64,000 nt of DNA, from contig RCTD01000018.1 in the NCBI GenBank assembly GCA_014898415.1, positions 625,001 through 689,000 on the forward strand, in the 5' to 3' direction. Position numbers and translations under genes: made by a program. The notes beneath the pieces were generated by a model. That model made no database searches, had not been told where the DNA came from, and worked only from the letters and a program-made list of their open reading frames with translations. Of this stretch, positions 25,683-37,479 are shown in pieces. This DNA is from Stromatinia cepivora. Lineage: Eukaryota > Ascomycota > Leotiomycetes > Helotiales > Sclerotiniaceae. The first letter of the stretch is position 1; every line of letters begins with the position of its first letter.

Positions 25683-27300
25683 TCAGCATCCTGATTGCTT
25701 GCATACAAAGCATTTCTGAATTGATATATATAATAATGTTTGAGAGTATTGAGGTCTTTTTAATGAATTTGCTGATGAATATAAACGAAAAGGGATGAAT
25801 CTGCTTTTTGATCGAACTCTATATTGTCCTCGATTTCTATATGAGCCTCGACCACCACATATACGATCCGTCCAATATATTTCCGTACCTAATAAATTAT
25901 TAATCATCGAATCTATAATATAAATATTCATTAATCATATTCTTTCAATTTAATCAATAGCATTTCGAAGATCAATATAAAAGCCTTTATATATTATAAT
26001 GGGATATAGCAAAACGAGATTGTATTTAGGGATATTGCGACAAATATTTATAACCTGATCTTTTAATATCAATTCTGATTAATATGAATCTATCAATTCA
26101 TATTATAATATACAAAGTATATCGAAAAGCTTTTCCAATTATTCCGAAAATGATTTATCAGAATACTTTTGTATGATTTATAGAAATATTGTATTATATT
26201 ATTCGATAAGATATTTCTGGTATCTTTCTTCTATTTCAAAATATATTTTTGTAAATATAATTATTTCTTTGAATTTCAATTTTCTATTACTAATTTTGTT
26301 GAAATAGAATAATAACGCAAAACCTTGAAGTATTGTCGAAAACGCTATTTCGTATTCATTTAGGTGAATTCCGATTTTGCTGTAAAGTTTATAGAATATC
26401 TACAATTTCTTATTCAGAAAATCGTACTCTCTACTACTATATTTGAATTCATTGTTATTATATACTTTTATAAGATCTGAAAGAAAGTTTTATCTGTATA
26501 CTATATAAAATATATTTTGTTTTATTATACGATCTAGTATTATAAAATCAAAAAGGAATTAACTTTGATTTCATTGCTATTATTCATTTTATCATATTTA
26601 CTCAAAAAGCTTTAGTATAAGTGAAGTTTGAATTTTGATCGATTTCTTCAGTGCAATGATTTCGTATATATCCGTATATTTTTTTTTCAATCGATCTATT
26701 TCTTTTTGAATTTCTTTTGTATATTCGTTTGATTTGTTTTTCGAAATAAATTCAGCAAATACTTTTATATAGTTATTACTCCCTTTTGTTTATCGGATCT
26801 GAAAGTCATATAGAATGAATTGAATTCATACAAATTTGAGAACTTCACGATATACGATTTTGAATATAGCATCCATCCAATCTTTATACCACTCTTGAAA
26901 TTCTTTCCATAACCTTTGCCCTTTATACCTTCTGAATTGTGAATTAACAAATTATATAATTATATCGACATTCATTTAGGATTCAATAAATTCTGAATTT
27001 GGATTCAATTATTTTCCTTAAAATTCAATATCCACTTTGTACAAAAGTAATTCGGGGATTGGAAAAACTATATTGAATATTATAATTCGATATCATATCA
27101 TATCGAATAGATTTATTGTATAGTATATACAAAAGCATAATGGATATAGATAAAATCAATCTAAAATCAAATTATCCTAAAGAAATTAATTGTAATCAGA
27201 GATCCCTTTTTAATATATATTTCGAAGAAAATAGTATAGGGAATATAATATTCTAGTTCTTCCATATAGATCGTATATAAACTTAATCTAATACAATCTT
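25683..27300 (-). pseudogene. Decayed gag of copia E
   Basis: Ends at 25683-25931 with an Arg/Gly/Tyr-rich stretch and the beginning of a zinc knuckle, CFVCKQSGC, as at the gag C-terminus of fungal copia elements. Another open piece is 26765-26950. Position next to the right LTR fits gag being the first gene of a minus-strand element. Confidence 0.65.
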
Positions 27301-27381
27301 ATTCGTCTTTTCAAAAGATATCTTTTCTTATTGGATTTGATTTTGTTATTCTGTAATTGAGTCTTATCAATCATTGATCAA

Positions 27382-27568
27382 TATTGAATAGACTTTGTAA
27401 AAGAGTGTATACACAAAAATGTATATAGAATAAAAATAATTCTATTATTCTGTCTAATCTTTTTGTATAATGGGGTTCTATTAATTTATATAGATATTGT
27501 TATCCCATTTACGATGTAGGGGAAACATGTGATGGTGTTACGTGTTTCGTCAGTCATGTGTTCCAACA
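27382..27568 (-). repeat. Right (5') LTR of copia E
   Basis: 187 bp, matching the solo LTR at 53241-53426. The inner start is RIP-shifted (TATTGAATAGAC for TGTTGGACAGAC), while the outer end is intact (GTGTTCCAACA). Followed by ATTAT, the probable target duplication. Confidence 0.85.
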
Positions 27569-28870
27569 ATTATATATTGATATTGATATATTTAATTTAT
27601 CTGGTTTTAATTCGATAATTAGAGTGTTTAGTATAATTATTGAATTCGGTATAATATCTATTAAAGAGAATACTTAAAACGAAGATAATATAGATATCGT
27701 ATTTGATATTGAAAATAAAGAAAATGTTTTGTTTGTTGTTGATTTATTACAAGATTTTCGATCTAGTTTTATATTCTTTGTTCCTTATAAATTTGATTTA
27801 CAATTTCTTAATTTAAAATTCAAATCTCTTTTTCGATAAGATTCATTTATAATTACTCTACTTGATCGAAATATATAATCTAATTTTAGAGAATATATTT
27901 TGATATATTTGTTTATAACCTTTAAATATCCTAAGAATATACTGATTCTCGAAATATTCTATAATTTATTATATCTTTGTTTTTTCAGAATAATCTTGGG
28001 ATTGATATAAACGTAATATTTGCTCCCTCAAATTTTATATATTTTTATATTTAGTATTATATTTATAAAAGTTTCTATAAAAAATCAATCTATTCCATTT
28101 ATATCAAGACCAATATTAATACAATTTTTGATATAAACATTGTATTTTATAACTTCATTTCAAAACTTTAATAATAATCTAGCTTTTTTTAGTATTACTT
28201 TTATATTTATTTTTACAATCCTTATATTCCGTTCTATAGATCTGTTTTGATATAAAAAGGTAATTATTATAATTTCGGATTATATACCTAATAATCATTC
28301 ACAAATAATTTATAGGAGTTCTAATACATTGTCAATCCTGATTACAATAATCTTTTCTTTAGTAATCAATTCCATCTCCTTTTTCCAAATTTTCAATGTT
28401 TGAATTACATTATCCTTTTGTTTAAGTAGTATAATCCAATTTACTTTTATATAATTATCGATAATCAATATGAAATAACGATTCCCTTAAATCGATTTTG
28501 GGAATGATCCTGCAATATTGAAATATATAAATTCGAGTTTCTTTGATTTATATAGATTCAATTGTTTTAGAATATAATTGATCATCTTGATGAATATATA
28601 CACTTTGCAGATATCTAATTCAATTGGGATTTTTATCAATTTGATTATATTGAATACTTTATATAAATTCTTAATCTTATCTGGACCTAAATAATTGAAT
28701 CTTCGATATCATAATAGATATCTCTTTTTCTCCTTGAATATCAATTCGTTATCGATATTTTTAGTATTATTGATTATCTTTGAAGAAAAGCCTTTTTCCT
28801 GATCATTTTGGTATATATTAGAATAAAGAATTGTATCCTTATATCCTTTAATTATATATAAAACCATATA
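27569..28870 (-). pseudogene. Decayed integrase of copia C
   Basis: The minus strand carries YFILIIDNYIKVNWI and RIDNVLELL, decayed forms of a copia integrase catalytic core with its DDE Asp residues (IDDF, TDN). The equivalent part of B is at 33220-34530. Confidence 0.65.
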
Positions 28871-28875
28871 CATTC

Positions 28876-29025
28876 TGTCACGAGATACACGTGATCGCGT
28901 CCGATCGGGCTAGTACAGTACTAAGCTCCGAGCCGATCATATATATAGCTTTGTAGCATACTCTCTTTAGTTCTGTAGCTTTTAATTCTAAAGTTGATCT
29001 CTAAACGCTTATTGGGTTCGTTATA
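28876..29025 (+). repeat. Left LTR of D
   Basis: 150 bp starting TGTCACGAGATACACGTGAT. The outer part is GC-balanced and the end has decayed to GTTATA. Confidence 0.9.
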
Positions 29026-29192
29026 TTATTAAAAGCTCTTTCAGATAAGAAATGGAATAATATCTGTATATATTTATATATATTCCGTTTGCTTTTATTT
29101 AGGCATATCGTTTATGCTTTTTCGTTTGCATATAGATCTTTTTGATATTATTCGAAGATATTGTTTTTTTTTTTACCCTTAATTTCTAAACT

Positions 29193-30332
29193 ATGGATTA
29201 CGATTCGATAAACCTTGCAATTGCAAAATTTTGTAACGAAGTGATTCATTAGTAGAATGAAATTTCGTTTCTACATTCCTTGATCTTCAAATATACTTCT
29301 ATTGTTTATATTTCTTCTTATCCGAAACCCTCTTTTTTTGATCCTGAAAAGTTCAATAATAGTTCTCAAAAGTTCAATACCTGGTTTCTCTCGATTCGAA
29401 TGAAACTATAAATAGACAGCGCTGCGATCAGCAATTCTACAGTTCAATTTTATTATATTTATTTCAATCTCGAATCTTATATATAAGTTATAATACTACC
29501 TCAGCTTTCTTCTCTTGATCAAAACATTTCTTTAGATCATATAACAATCCTAAATCAACTCATATATATTTACAATAATCCAAATAAAATCCAAAAAGCC
29601 GAAAACAAGCTATTTATTTTTAAACAAGGAATCGATTCTTTATATATCTATATTACAAAATTCGAAAAAACCTTTTACAAAACCAAAAATTAGAATTAAC
29701 CCGATTCAAATAAAATCTCAATTTTTCGTAATAGACTCAATATTACTTTTAGAAATCGTCTTTCTCAACAGCTTTCTCTTCCCTACTTTTATCCCGATTT
29801 TATTCAGATCATGTAACAACTAACTGTTTATACAGCAAATAGATTCCTTACATCATCCCACTCTAATAAATCTAAAGCCCCATATATATTACAGAATCCA
29901 TCCCACTCTCGAAACCACGATCCAATGAACATTAGCAACCTTAATATCATTGATACCCTTAGCTCTTTTGATACCCAATCAAATAAACCCGATCATACCT
30001 TGATTCTACCCCGTATACAAACACCCGAATTTTCTCCTTCTGAAAGAACTCTTTTATACAAACAAAATAAATATATACAATATAGAAATAACTCTCATTA
30101 AATATAAGCCTATTCATTAAACCCATATCAAGAAATCCGAGATCGACAAAAGCCTGTTCCGGCTATTACATTGATTATTAAACCCAAAAACGACGATAAT
30201 GAGGATCTAGAAAAGATAATCAATAGCCGATATTTTGAAGATCATTTGGAGAAGGTATATAATACAATGGATGCATATTCGTTAACTATAATGCAATCCA
30301 TATATCAGGAATTTTTATCAAAAGAAGATTAG
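29193..30332 (+). pseudogene. Decayed gag of D
   Basis: ATG 29193 to TAG 30330-30332, 1140 nt, the same length as in D'. Readable pieces include DPEKFNNSSQ, QKFNTWFLSIRMKL and LPQLSSLDQN, fitting a Retrotrans_gag-type capsid domain. A CCHC knuckle position follows, with Cys and His lost by RIP-type changes. Different stops are present in D and D', so the common ancestor was probably open. Confidence 0.75.
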
Positions 30333-30401
30333 TAATCATTTTGTACTTAAATCATTCGTTTAAAATGAATTCGAGGCGAACTCTTTAGAAGAGGGGGGTA
30401 A

Positions 30402-30551
30402 TATCACAAGATACACGTGATCGCGTCCGATCGGGCTAGTACAATACTAAGCTCCGAGCCGATCATATATATAGCTTTATAGCACACTCTCTTTAGCTCT
30501 GTAGCTTTTAATTCTAAGGTTGATCTCTAAACGCTCGTTGGATTCGTCACA
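30402..30551 (+). repeat. Right LTR of D
   Basis: 150 bp. Starts TATCACAAGA (decayed from TGTCACGAGA) and ends GATTCGTCACA intact. Confidence 0.9.
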
Positions 30552-30556
30552 CATTC

Positions 30557-31860
30557 TATCTTGCATTCTAACATAGATGACTTTTTTATTGTTCTTTTTG
30601 AAATATATATAATGAGAATTGAATTCCCTTTGTAATCCTGTTTCGCAAATCCTTTTTCCTGATAATAAGTTTATTTCTAGTTTTGATATATATAATATAT
30701 TTGAAAGTAGTATTTTAGAATTATTTTTATATATTATATTCATTAAACTTTAATAGCGATAATATATTACTCTTTTATCAATCTTTATCCTTTGTTTGGT
30801 AATAAATTCTATTGATTTGAATAATGAAGATTGGTTAGATATATATGAAGAAATGTCTATATTAGTATATTATTTATTAAAGGAAACTTTATTAATAGTT
30901 TCCTTTATTAAATTATAATCTTTCTCCATTATATTCTTAATATCGGAATTTGATTCAGAGATATTGTTAGTAGAGTATATTTGATTTTTTTTGTTGAAAT
31001 AGATTTTCTTTGGATTCAATAATCCTTTTTTTTTTTAATAATAAAAATAATTGCGAAGGAATTTGTTGGTTCGTATTAAATATAGATAGTTTCGTATATA
31101 ATAATCTTTTCTTTGATATAGATTGTAAATATTATTTGGGGTTTCAAAATCTGATTTTTGATATCGAGAAGTGTATCTAAATCCTTTTACAATTTGCATT
31201 AGCTTTGATTTATTCTTAAAATAAAGTTTCTTAATTTGTAAATGCTTAATCTTATTGTCGATATTAAGATTAATTTGGATATTCAATATATTTATTATTC
31301 CTTAATAGTTGATTGAAAGATTATATATTAAAATGAAAAACAGAGCAATATCTTGATATATTGATTGATAACTTTTATTTGTAGTTTTTAGTTTTCTTCT
31401 ATACTTTTTCAATTTATTCTAAACTTTGATAATGATTATATCGGGATAGATATTAAATTGGAATTTGAAATTCTGGATTATCATCATATATATATTAATT
31501 ATGATTGCACTGATTCTGGTATATTTTGATTTAAGATATCTCCAGAATATATATATTGTTAAATATTCGTTGGTGAAGACTTTATCATCATTATTGAATA
31601 TTATACAAATATATGATAATATATTCGCTTTATCCTTTAAGTATTCTGATTTCAACTTGATATTGTAATATATACAATCATTGATCTTATAAACAGATAC
31701 TATATTGGATCCTGTAATCTATATATATTCGTTTAATATTTGATTAATTATATAAAACCATTTTTTCTCTTTCAATTATATCTTCGTTTGTTTGAATTAT
31801 CGCTTATAGTTATTTTGATCAAACTTCGAAGGATTGTTTGATTTTGATATTATAAAGGTT
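30557..31860 (-). pseudogene. Decayed gag and protease region of copia C
   Basis: Gag N-terminal piece at 31419-31655 (MKSEYLKDKANILSYICIIF), a further gag piece at 31035-31286, and a protease/gag-pre-integrase piece near 30560-30743 containing LSNILYISKLEINLLSGKRI, a well-known copia motif. The same segments occur in B. Confidence 0.7.
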
Positions 31861-32109
31861 TCTTACTGTTTGATGGATATCGAAGATAGTCTTCAGATTT
31901 TTAAAACGGTCTTAAAAAAAAAATGTACAATAAATAAATTCAAAATAATAAAGAAATATAAAAATAAAACAATAAAAGAATTCGTAAGATTATATTGTAA
32001 TATATTTTTTTGTAGCTATACGAACTTGTTCTTCGCCTCTACTATAATTCTATATCGGTATTGTGCAGATTGCTCTTTGTTTTGGCCTATAATATTATAA
32101 ATTATAAAC

Positions 32110-32418
32110 TGTATTATTGTATTTCAATTCTGCTTTGGTGGTACTATATGAAAACTCTGATTTTCACTCTATTCCATCTTTATTAGTTATGCTAATCCTT
32201 TTTCGATTTGCTTTGCTTTCTAGTTACTACTGTGCAACCGGATCTTATAACCTTTTAACTTTTGGTACAGGAAGTAGTAGTATTGTTGACTATGTAGGTT
32301 GAACTAAGGATCTATAATTCTAGTAGGAGTAGAATTGAGGTTATCCCCAAATATGGTCTGTGCACCATTGTGGTCTTGTGACCTCAATTCTAATCCTATG
32401 ATGGCCTCATTTCCAACA
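32110..32418 (-). repeat. Right (5') LTR of copia C
   Basis: Matches 44367-44675. In coding orientation it starts TGTTGGAAATGAGGCC. The inner boundary is inferred from a TG/CA terminus and the following primer-site-like bases, giving 309 bp in both copies. Confidence 0.65.
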
Positions 32419-35241
32419 TCTAGCTTTATTATTAATATAAATATTTCATTATAATCTTTTCCTAATACCTGATTAAACCCTCGAATCACTAATCTTGCCT
32501 TGAATCGTTCTACCTTGTTATTCTTTGTTTTAATTATAAATATCTATTTCGTTGAAACCAGATTATTTCCTTTAAAAAATATATATTCTTCCCAAATACC
32601 ATTTTGAATCAAAAATATAATTTCTTTTTGAATAACTTCCTTTTATTTTTCAGAATATTCTCGATCCGATATTGCTTCCTTATAAATTCTTGGTATTTTG
32701 ATTTCCAGAATTTCTTTGACCAAATATATTATACTTTCTGTATTATCTATATCTATCAACGAAATTATAAAATCTGAAATAATCTTGTTTTTGATATAAA
32801 GGTTTATTTTATAAATAATTGAAATTATAATCATAATATGTTTTATATTTTCTTAAATTTTGATCTATATAGATATTGTAATCAATACCCTTATAATCTT
32901 GTTTTCCCATTCTCCTTCAAGATTTTGTTTCATATCTTTTTTCCGTTTTTATATTAAATACCTTAGGGATTCGTTTTCAAAATCTATTATATCCTCTTAT
33001 TCAATCTCAAATAATTATAGATTTACTTTGCTTTTTGATCCTATTGAAATAAATTTATTAGCAAAATTTAAAACAATCTTAAATTTTGTTTCTAATATAG
33101 ATTCAGAATCTACAAAAGTTGACTTTTAGATTGAAACCTCTAAAATAATGAATTCGATATCTGAAGTATCCTTAAAAGAAGATTCTTAATTTGTTTTCTG
33201 AATATTGCCATCTTCATCTTCATTATATATTAATATTAATATATCTAATTTACCTAATTTCAATTCGACAATTAGGGTGCTTGATATAATCATTGTATTC
33301 AATATAATATTTGTTGGAAAGAATATTTGGAATAAAAATGATACAGATATTGCATTTAATATTAAAGATGAAGAAAATGCTTTATTTATTACTAATCTAT
33401 TATGAAATCTTCGATCTAGCTTTATATTCTTAATTCTTTATAAATCTGATTTATAATTTCTTAATTTAAAATTCAAATCTTTTTCTCGATAAGATTCATT
33501 AATAATTACTTTGTTTAATCGAAATATATAATTTAATTTTGGAGAATACATTTTGATATATTTGTTCATAACTTTTGAATATCCTAGAAATATATCAACT
33601 TTCGAAATATCCCACAATTTGTTATATCTTTGCTCTTTCGGAATAATCTTGGGATTAATATAAGCGTAATATTTGCTCCCCGAAACTTTATATATTTCTA
33701 TATTTGATATTATATTTGTAAAGGTTTTTATAAGGGATTGATCTATTCTATTTATATTAGGATCAATATTAATACGATTCCTGATATAAGTATTATATTT
33801 TATAATTTCGTTCCAAAATTCTAATAGTAATTCAGTTTCTTTTAGTATTACTTTTATATCTACCTTTGTAGTTTTTATATTCTATTCTGCAGATCCATTT
33901 TGATATAAAAAGGCAATTATTGTAACTTCGGATTGTATACTTGATGATTATTTATAAATCATTTATAGGAATTCCAATACATTATCAATCCTGGTTATAA
34001 TGATTTTTTTTTCAATAGCCAATTCCATCTTCTTTTTCCAAGTTTTTAATATTTAAATTATATTATCTTTTTGTTTAAATAATATAATCCAATTTACTTT
34101 TATACAATTATCGATGATCAATATAAAATAATAATTCCTTTAAATCAATTTTGGGAATGATTCTGTAATATCGAAATGTATAAATTCGAATCTCTTTGAT
34201 TTATATAGATTCAATTACTTCGGAATATAATTGGTTATTTTGATGAATATATATACTTTGTAGATATTTAATTCAATTGGGATTTTTATTAGTTTAATTA
34301 TATTGGATATCTTATATAAATTCTTGATTTTATCTAAACTTAGATGATTGAATCTTCAATATTATAATAAATATCTTTTTTTCTCCTTAAATATTAATTT
34401 GTCAATAATACCTTTAATACTATCGATTATCTCTAAAGAAAAGCCTTTTTCCTAATCATTTTGATATATACTCGAATAGAAAACTATATCCTTGTATCCT
34501 TTGATTATATATAAAATCATATACATTTTATCTTATATTTTAATACAAATAATTTTCTTATTATCCTTTTTGAAATATATATAATAAAAATTGAATTTTC
34601 TTTACAGCCCTATTTCGCAAATTCTTTTTCTTAACAACAAGTTTATTTCTAATCTTGATATATATAATATATGTGAAAATAACATCTTAAAATTATCTTC
34701 GTATATTATATCCATTAAACCCTAATGACAATAATACATCACTCCTTTACCAATCTTTATTCTTTATTTAGTAATAAAGTTTATTGATCTAAATAATAAA
34801 AATTGATCAGATATATATAAAAAAGTGCCTATATCAGTATACCATTTGCTAAAAGAAGTTTTATTAATAATCTTTTTTATCAAATTACAATCTTCCTCTA
34901 TTATATTCTCAATATCGGAATCTGATTCAAAGATATTATTAGTAGAATATACTTAGTCTTTCTTGTTGAAATAGATTTTCTTCAAATTCAATAATCCCCT
35001 TTTTTTTTGATAACGAAAGTAATTGTAAAGGAGTTTACTAATTCACACTAAATATAAGCAATCTTGTATATAATAATCTTCTTTTTGATACAAATCATAA
35101 GTATTATTTAGGATCTCGAAATCTGATTCTTGATATCGAAAAACGTATCTAAATCCTTTTGCAATTTACATTCACTCTGATCCATTCTTAAAACAAAATT
35201 CCTTAACCTACAAATACTTGATCTTATTATTGATATTAAGG
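32419..35241 (-). pseudogene. Decayed pol of copia B
   Basis: The reverse transcriptase start is clear near 32419-32530, with FKARLVIRGFNQVLGKDYNE followed by the C insertion after IIKLD. Integrase fragments between 33.3 and 34.5 kb parallel those of C. The gag-pre-integrase motif lies at about 34.55-34.7 kb. Confidence 0.72.
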
Positions 35242-35550
35242 TATCACGGGATAGTATGATTACACAGCACTTTCAGGGATCGTTGAATAGGTGGTACACG
35301 TGATTGGTAGAGTAAAAGAATTGAATGACTTGCCCTTGATTATATGAATCAAGAGCTGTATATATAGAACAAATGAATGGTTATCTAGCCGATATACACC
35401 TTAATTAGGCTAGATCTTTGTTTATTAGTATATCAGGATCACCTTTTCAATTAATGGATTGATAAGGGCTAATAGATCCTTCATTCCGATTGGAAAGTAT
35501 ACACTTTGATCCTTCATAAGATACAGAGGATTGCAGGGCTTTCCGTGATA
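35242..35550 (-). repeat. Left (3') LTR of copia A
   Basis: 309 bp, starting TATCACGGGATAG on the plus strand and ending CTTTCCGTGATA. The outer half is less decayed than the inner end. Confidence 0.9.
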
Positions 35551-35899
35551 CACCCCTCAGATCAAAAAGCGATCTGAAATAAATGAAAAGGTATAGAAAG
35601 TAGCAATTCATATAATTCGTGAATGAATATACAAGGCAATCATAGATAAACGTTAACCAAGGATTAATGTAATATATAAACCTGAAATGATCTTAATACC
35701 CTTAGAATAAAGAAGAATTTAAATATATATAAATCGCAAATTTCTCTTGGTCTTCAGCTTACTACCTGCAATATTCTTCAAAATCAAGATTTTGAACAAT
35801 AAAAAGAAAGTTTTCCATTAAGAGAATATAAATAATTAATCGATTCTACGATATAGCAATTAAGAATGCATATAATTGTTAGACTACAGTATATTGATT

Positions 35900-37460
35900 A
35901 TAATAACAAAATAAAATAAATGAATTTTTTAAAGATATATGGATCCCCTCTTTACATTTTTGTTTTTATCTTAATCAAACTCTTATTGATCATTATCATA
36001 CCTAAGATTTCGGGGTCTAAAAAGGCTAAACAAATGAATCTCAGTTATACTAAGCAAACAATGGCTAAAAAGAAAACTTTGAAAAAGTCAAATACAAAAA
36101 AAGATTCTAATACTTTTTTGAGGGATTAATAAATCAAATAAAAAGAATTAATAAATCCAGTGTAAATAACGAATTAAGATATCGATCTCTGAAAGTATAA
36201 CTTAACTAAATCTGCTTCTAGAATGATATGTCATCATTTATTTCAGAAACCACTCCCCTTTATCGAAGAAACTACTGTTTGTTGTAATCAATTATTAGTT
36301 ATGGGTTTAGATAGTAATTTGGAGGTAAATTTCATTTTTGAATCCTATTATATAATTGAAAGGTTTTATTAATCCTATATTTGTAATTATCAAGGCAAAG
36401 ATCATTCGATAAAGAAAAAAAAAGAGGGAGTATTTCTTCATTTAATAATAACAATCCATTCGATCCTTCAACATCAGGTTTTTCGGACAATAAATCAGAT
36501 AAAAAAGAGAGAGAAAAAAGATCATCGAAAGTTACTGGCTCTTCAATCAAAATAAAAGATGAAGGGAATTATAGGGAAAGAAACGATTATTTATATATTC
36601 GATATATAAAATCGTTGATCGCTGGGAGATATAATTTCCATGACGAATACTTTGTTGATTCTTCCAAACCGAATAATCATCGATATTGGAATTGTAGTAC
36701 TCATTCATATACTTCTTTGTCGGCTTTCTTTTATCCTTTAGTAGATTATTATATCACTATTCATTAGCAAAATTCGAAAATAAGTTCTTCGTTTATCCTT
36801 TATCTTTATAATATATTAATCATTGGTTGTATAGTTCAAATAGGGATACAGAATTGCAATGAAGGTGATATTGGAGATCGAGGAGAAAAGAAAAGTTGTT
36901 CTTTTGTCTCTATATCATTGTTTCCTCTCTTTTTACTGTATTACTTATTGGAGTCTTCGAAAGATTGAGCGAAAGAAATACATTGTGATTTCGGAGAATG
37001 ATAATAAGGATAAAAGAGAAAGAGTAATAAAAAAGAAAAAAAGAAAAGAACAGATAATATATTCAAAGAAAAGAGAAAGGAGGAATAATCCCTTGGTTCT
37101 TATAATACCAATGGCATCAATAATTTCGGTTGCTCCAATTGTTCTTCGTTCCTTGATTGTTATGGATAATCCAGAGGCTCTTTTATTTGAATTTCAAGTT
37201 ATTAAGTTTAGAAAAAAGCTTATCCTTTTTCAAGGACAGGAAGGTAAAGAGCAAAGAAGTAATCGATCTTGATTGTTTTTTGTTTCCCGATGAATATAAA
37301 ATATACGAATTGGAGTGTATTGTAGAAAAATATAATAATTTGGGATACCAAATAAGACTCATTCCATTCATATTAAAGGGAAGAAATACAAGCTCCAGAT
37401 TATCGTTATTCAAACTTTATGATCATTGTTACTCAAGCTTTATAATCATCGTTACTTAAG
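35900..37460 (+). pseudogene. Opposite-strand ORF tract in the 3' extension of copia A
   Basis: Plus-strand frames stay open for unusual lengths: 35920-36129 (hydrophobic N-terminus then a Lys-rich stretch), about 36395-36767 (about 125 codons without a usable ATG, Ser/Lys-rich then Tyr-rich), 36859-37272 (137 codons, very basic) and 37157-37459 (100 codons). They run antisense to the element, between pol and the 3' LTR, just as in copia E, though no Cys block is shared. A first hydrophobic segment at residues 9-29 of the 35920 ORF could be a membrane anchor. Family unknown; it may be one broken gene or two. Confidence 0.4.
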
Positions 37461-37479
37461 CTTTATAATCCTGTTACTT

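Larger units (their letters stand above)
1636..27568 (-). mobile_element. Ty1/copia element E, split by the 19-kb DNA transposon
   Basis: Left LTR remnant 1636-1801 and right LTR 27382-27568 bracket a minus-strand copia coding region (gag about 25.7-27.3 kb, pol about 22.0-25.6 kb). Taking out the 19.1-kb insertion and its 8-bp duplication leaves about 6.5 kb of internal sequence. The gene order gag, integrase, reverse transcriptase, RNase H is the Ty1/copia order. E itself sits in copia C: the bases right of the LTR (ATTAT) match the uninterrupted B copy, but the left half of the target site is outside the window. About 1 kb lies between the end of pol and the 3' LTR and carries an ORF on the opposite strand. 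Confidence 0.78.
28876..30551 (+). mobile_element. Complete gag-only LTR retrotransposon D
   Basis: 1676 bp, flanked by exact 5-bp duplications CATTC (28871-28875 and 30552-30556). LTRs of 150 bp lie at 28876-29025 and 30402-30551, and a polypurine tract GAAGAGGGGGG precedes the right LTR. The only coding region is one gag frame. There is no room for pol, so movement would need enzymes from another element. The organisation matches what plants have as TR-GAG elements. The donor is probably a Ty3/gypsy element, judged from the gag type; F has a different LTR, so F is not an obvious parent. The uninterrupted B copy confirms the empty site. Confidence 0.9.
27569..32418 (-). mobile_element. Ty1/copia element C, split by D, left part missing
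   Basis: Minus-strand copy of the B family. From the right: 309-bp LTR (about 32110-32418), gag (31.0-31.7 kb), protease and gag-pre-integrase (about 30.55-30.9 kb), then integrase (about 27.6-28.87 kb), where copia E interrupts it. It aligns with B over about 3.2 kb once D is removed. C was inserted into B's reverse transcriptase: the sequence right of 32418 continues B. The right target site would be TCTAG (32419-32423), but the left copy is outside the window. Confidence 0.75.

Noticed and set aside
32304..32489. 61-codon minus-strand ORF
   Set aside because: A chimera: its first half is copia B reverse transcriptase and its second half is the LTR of copia C.
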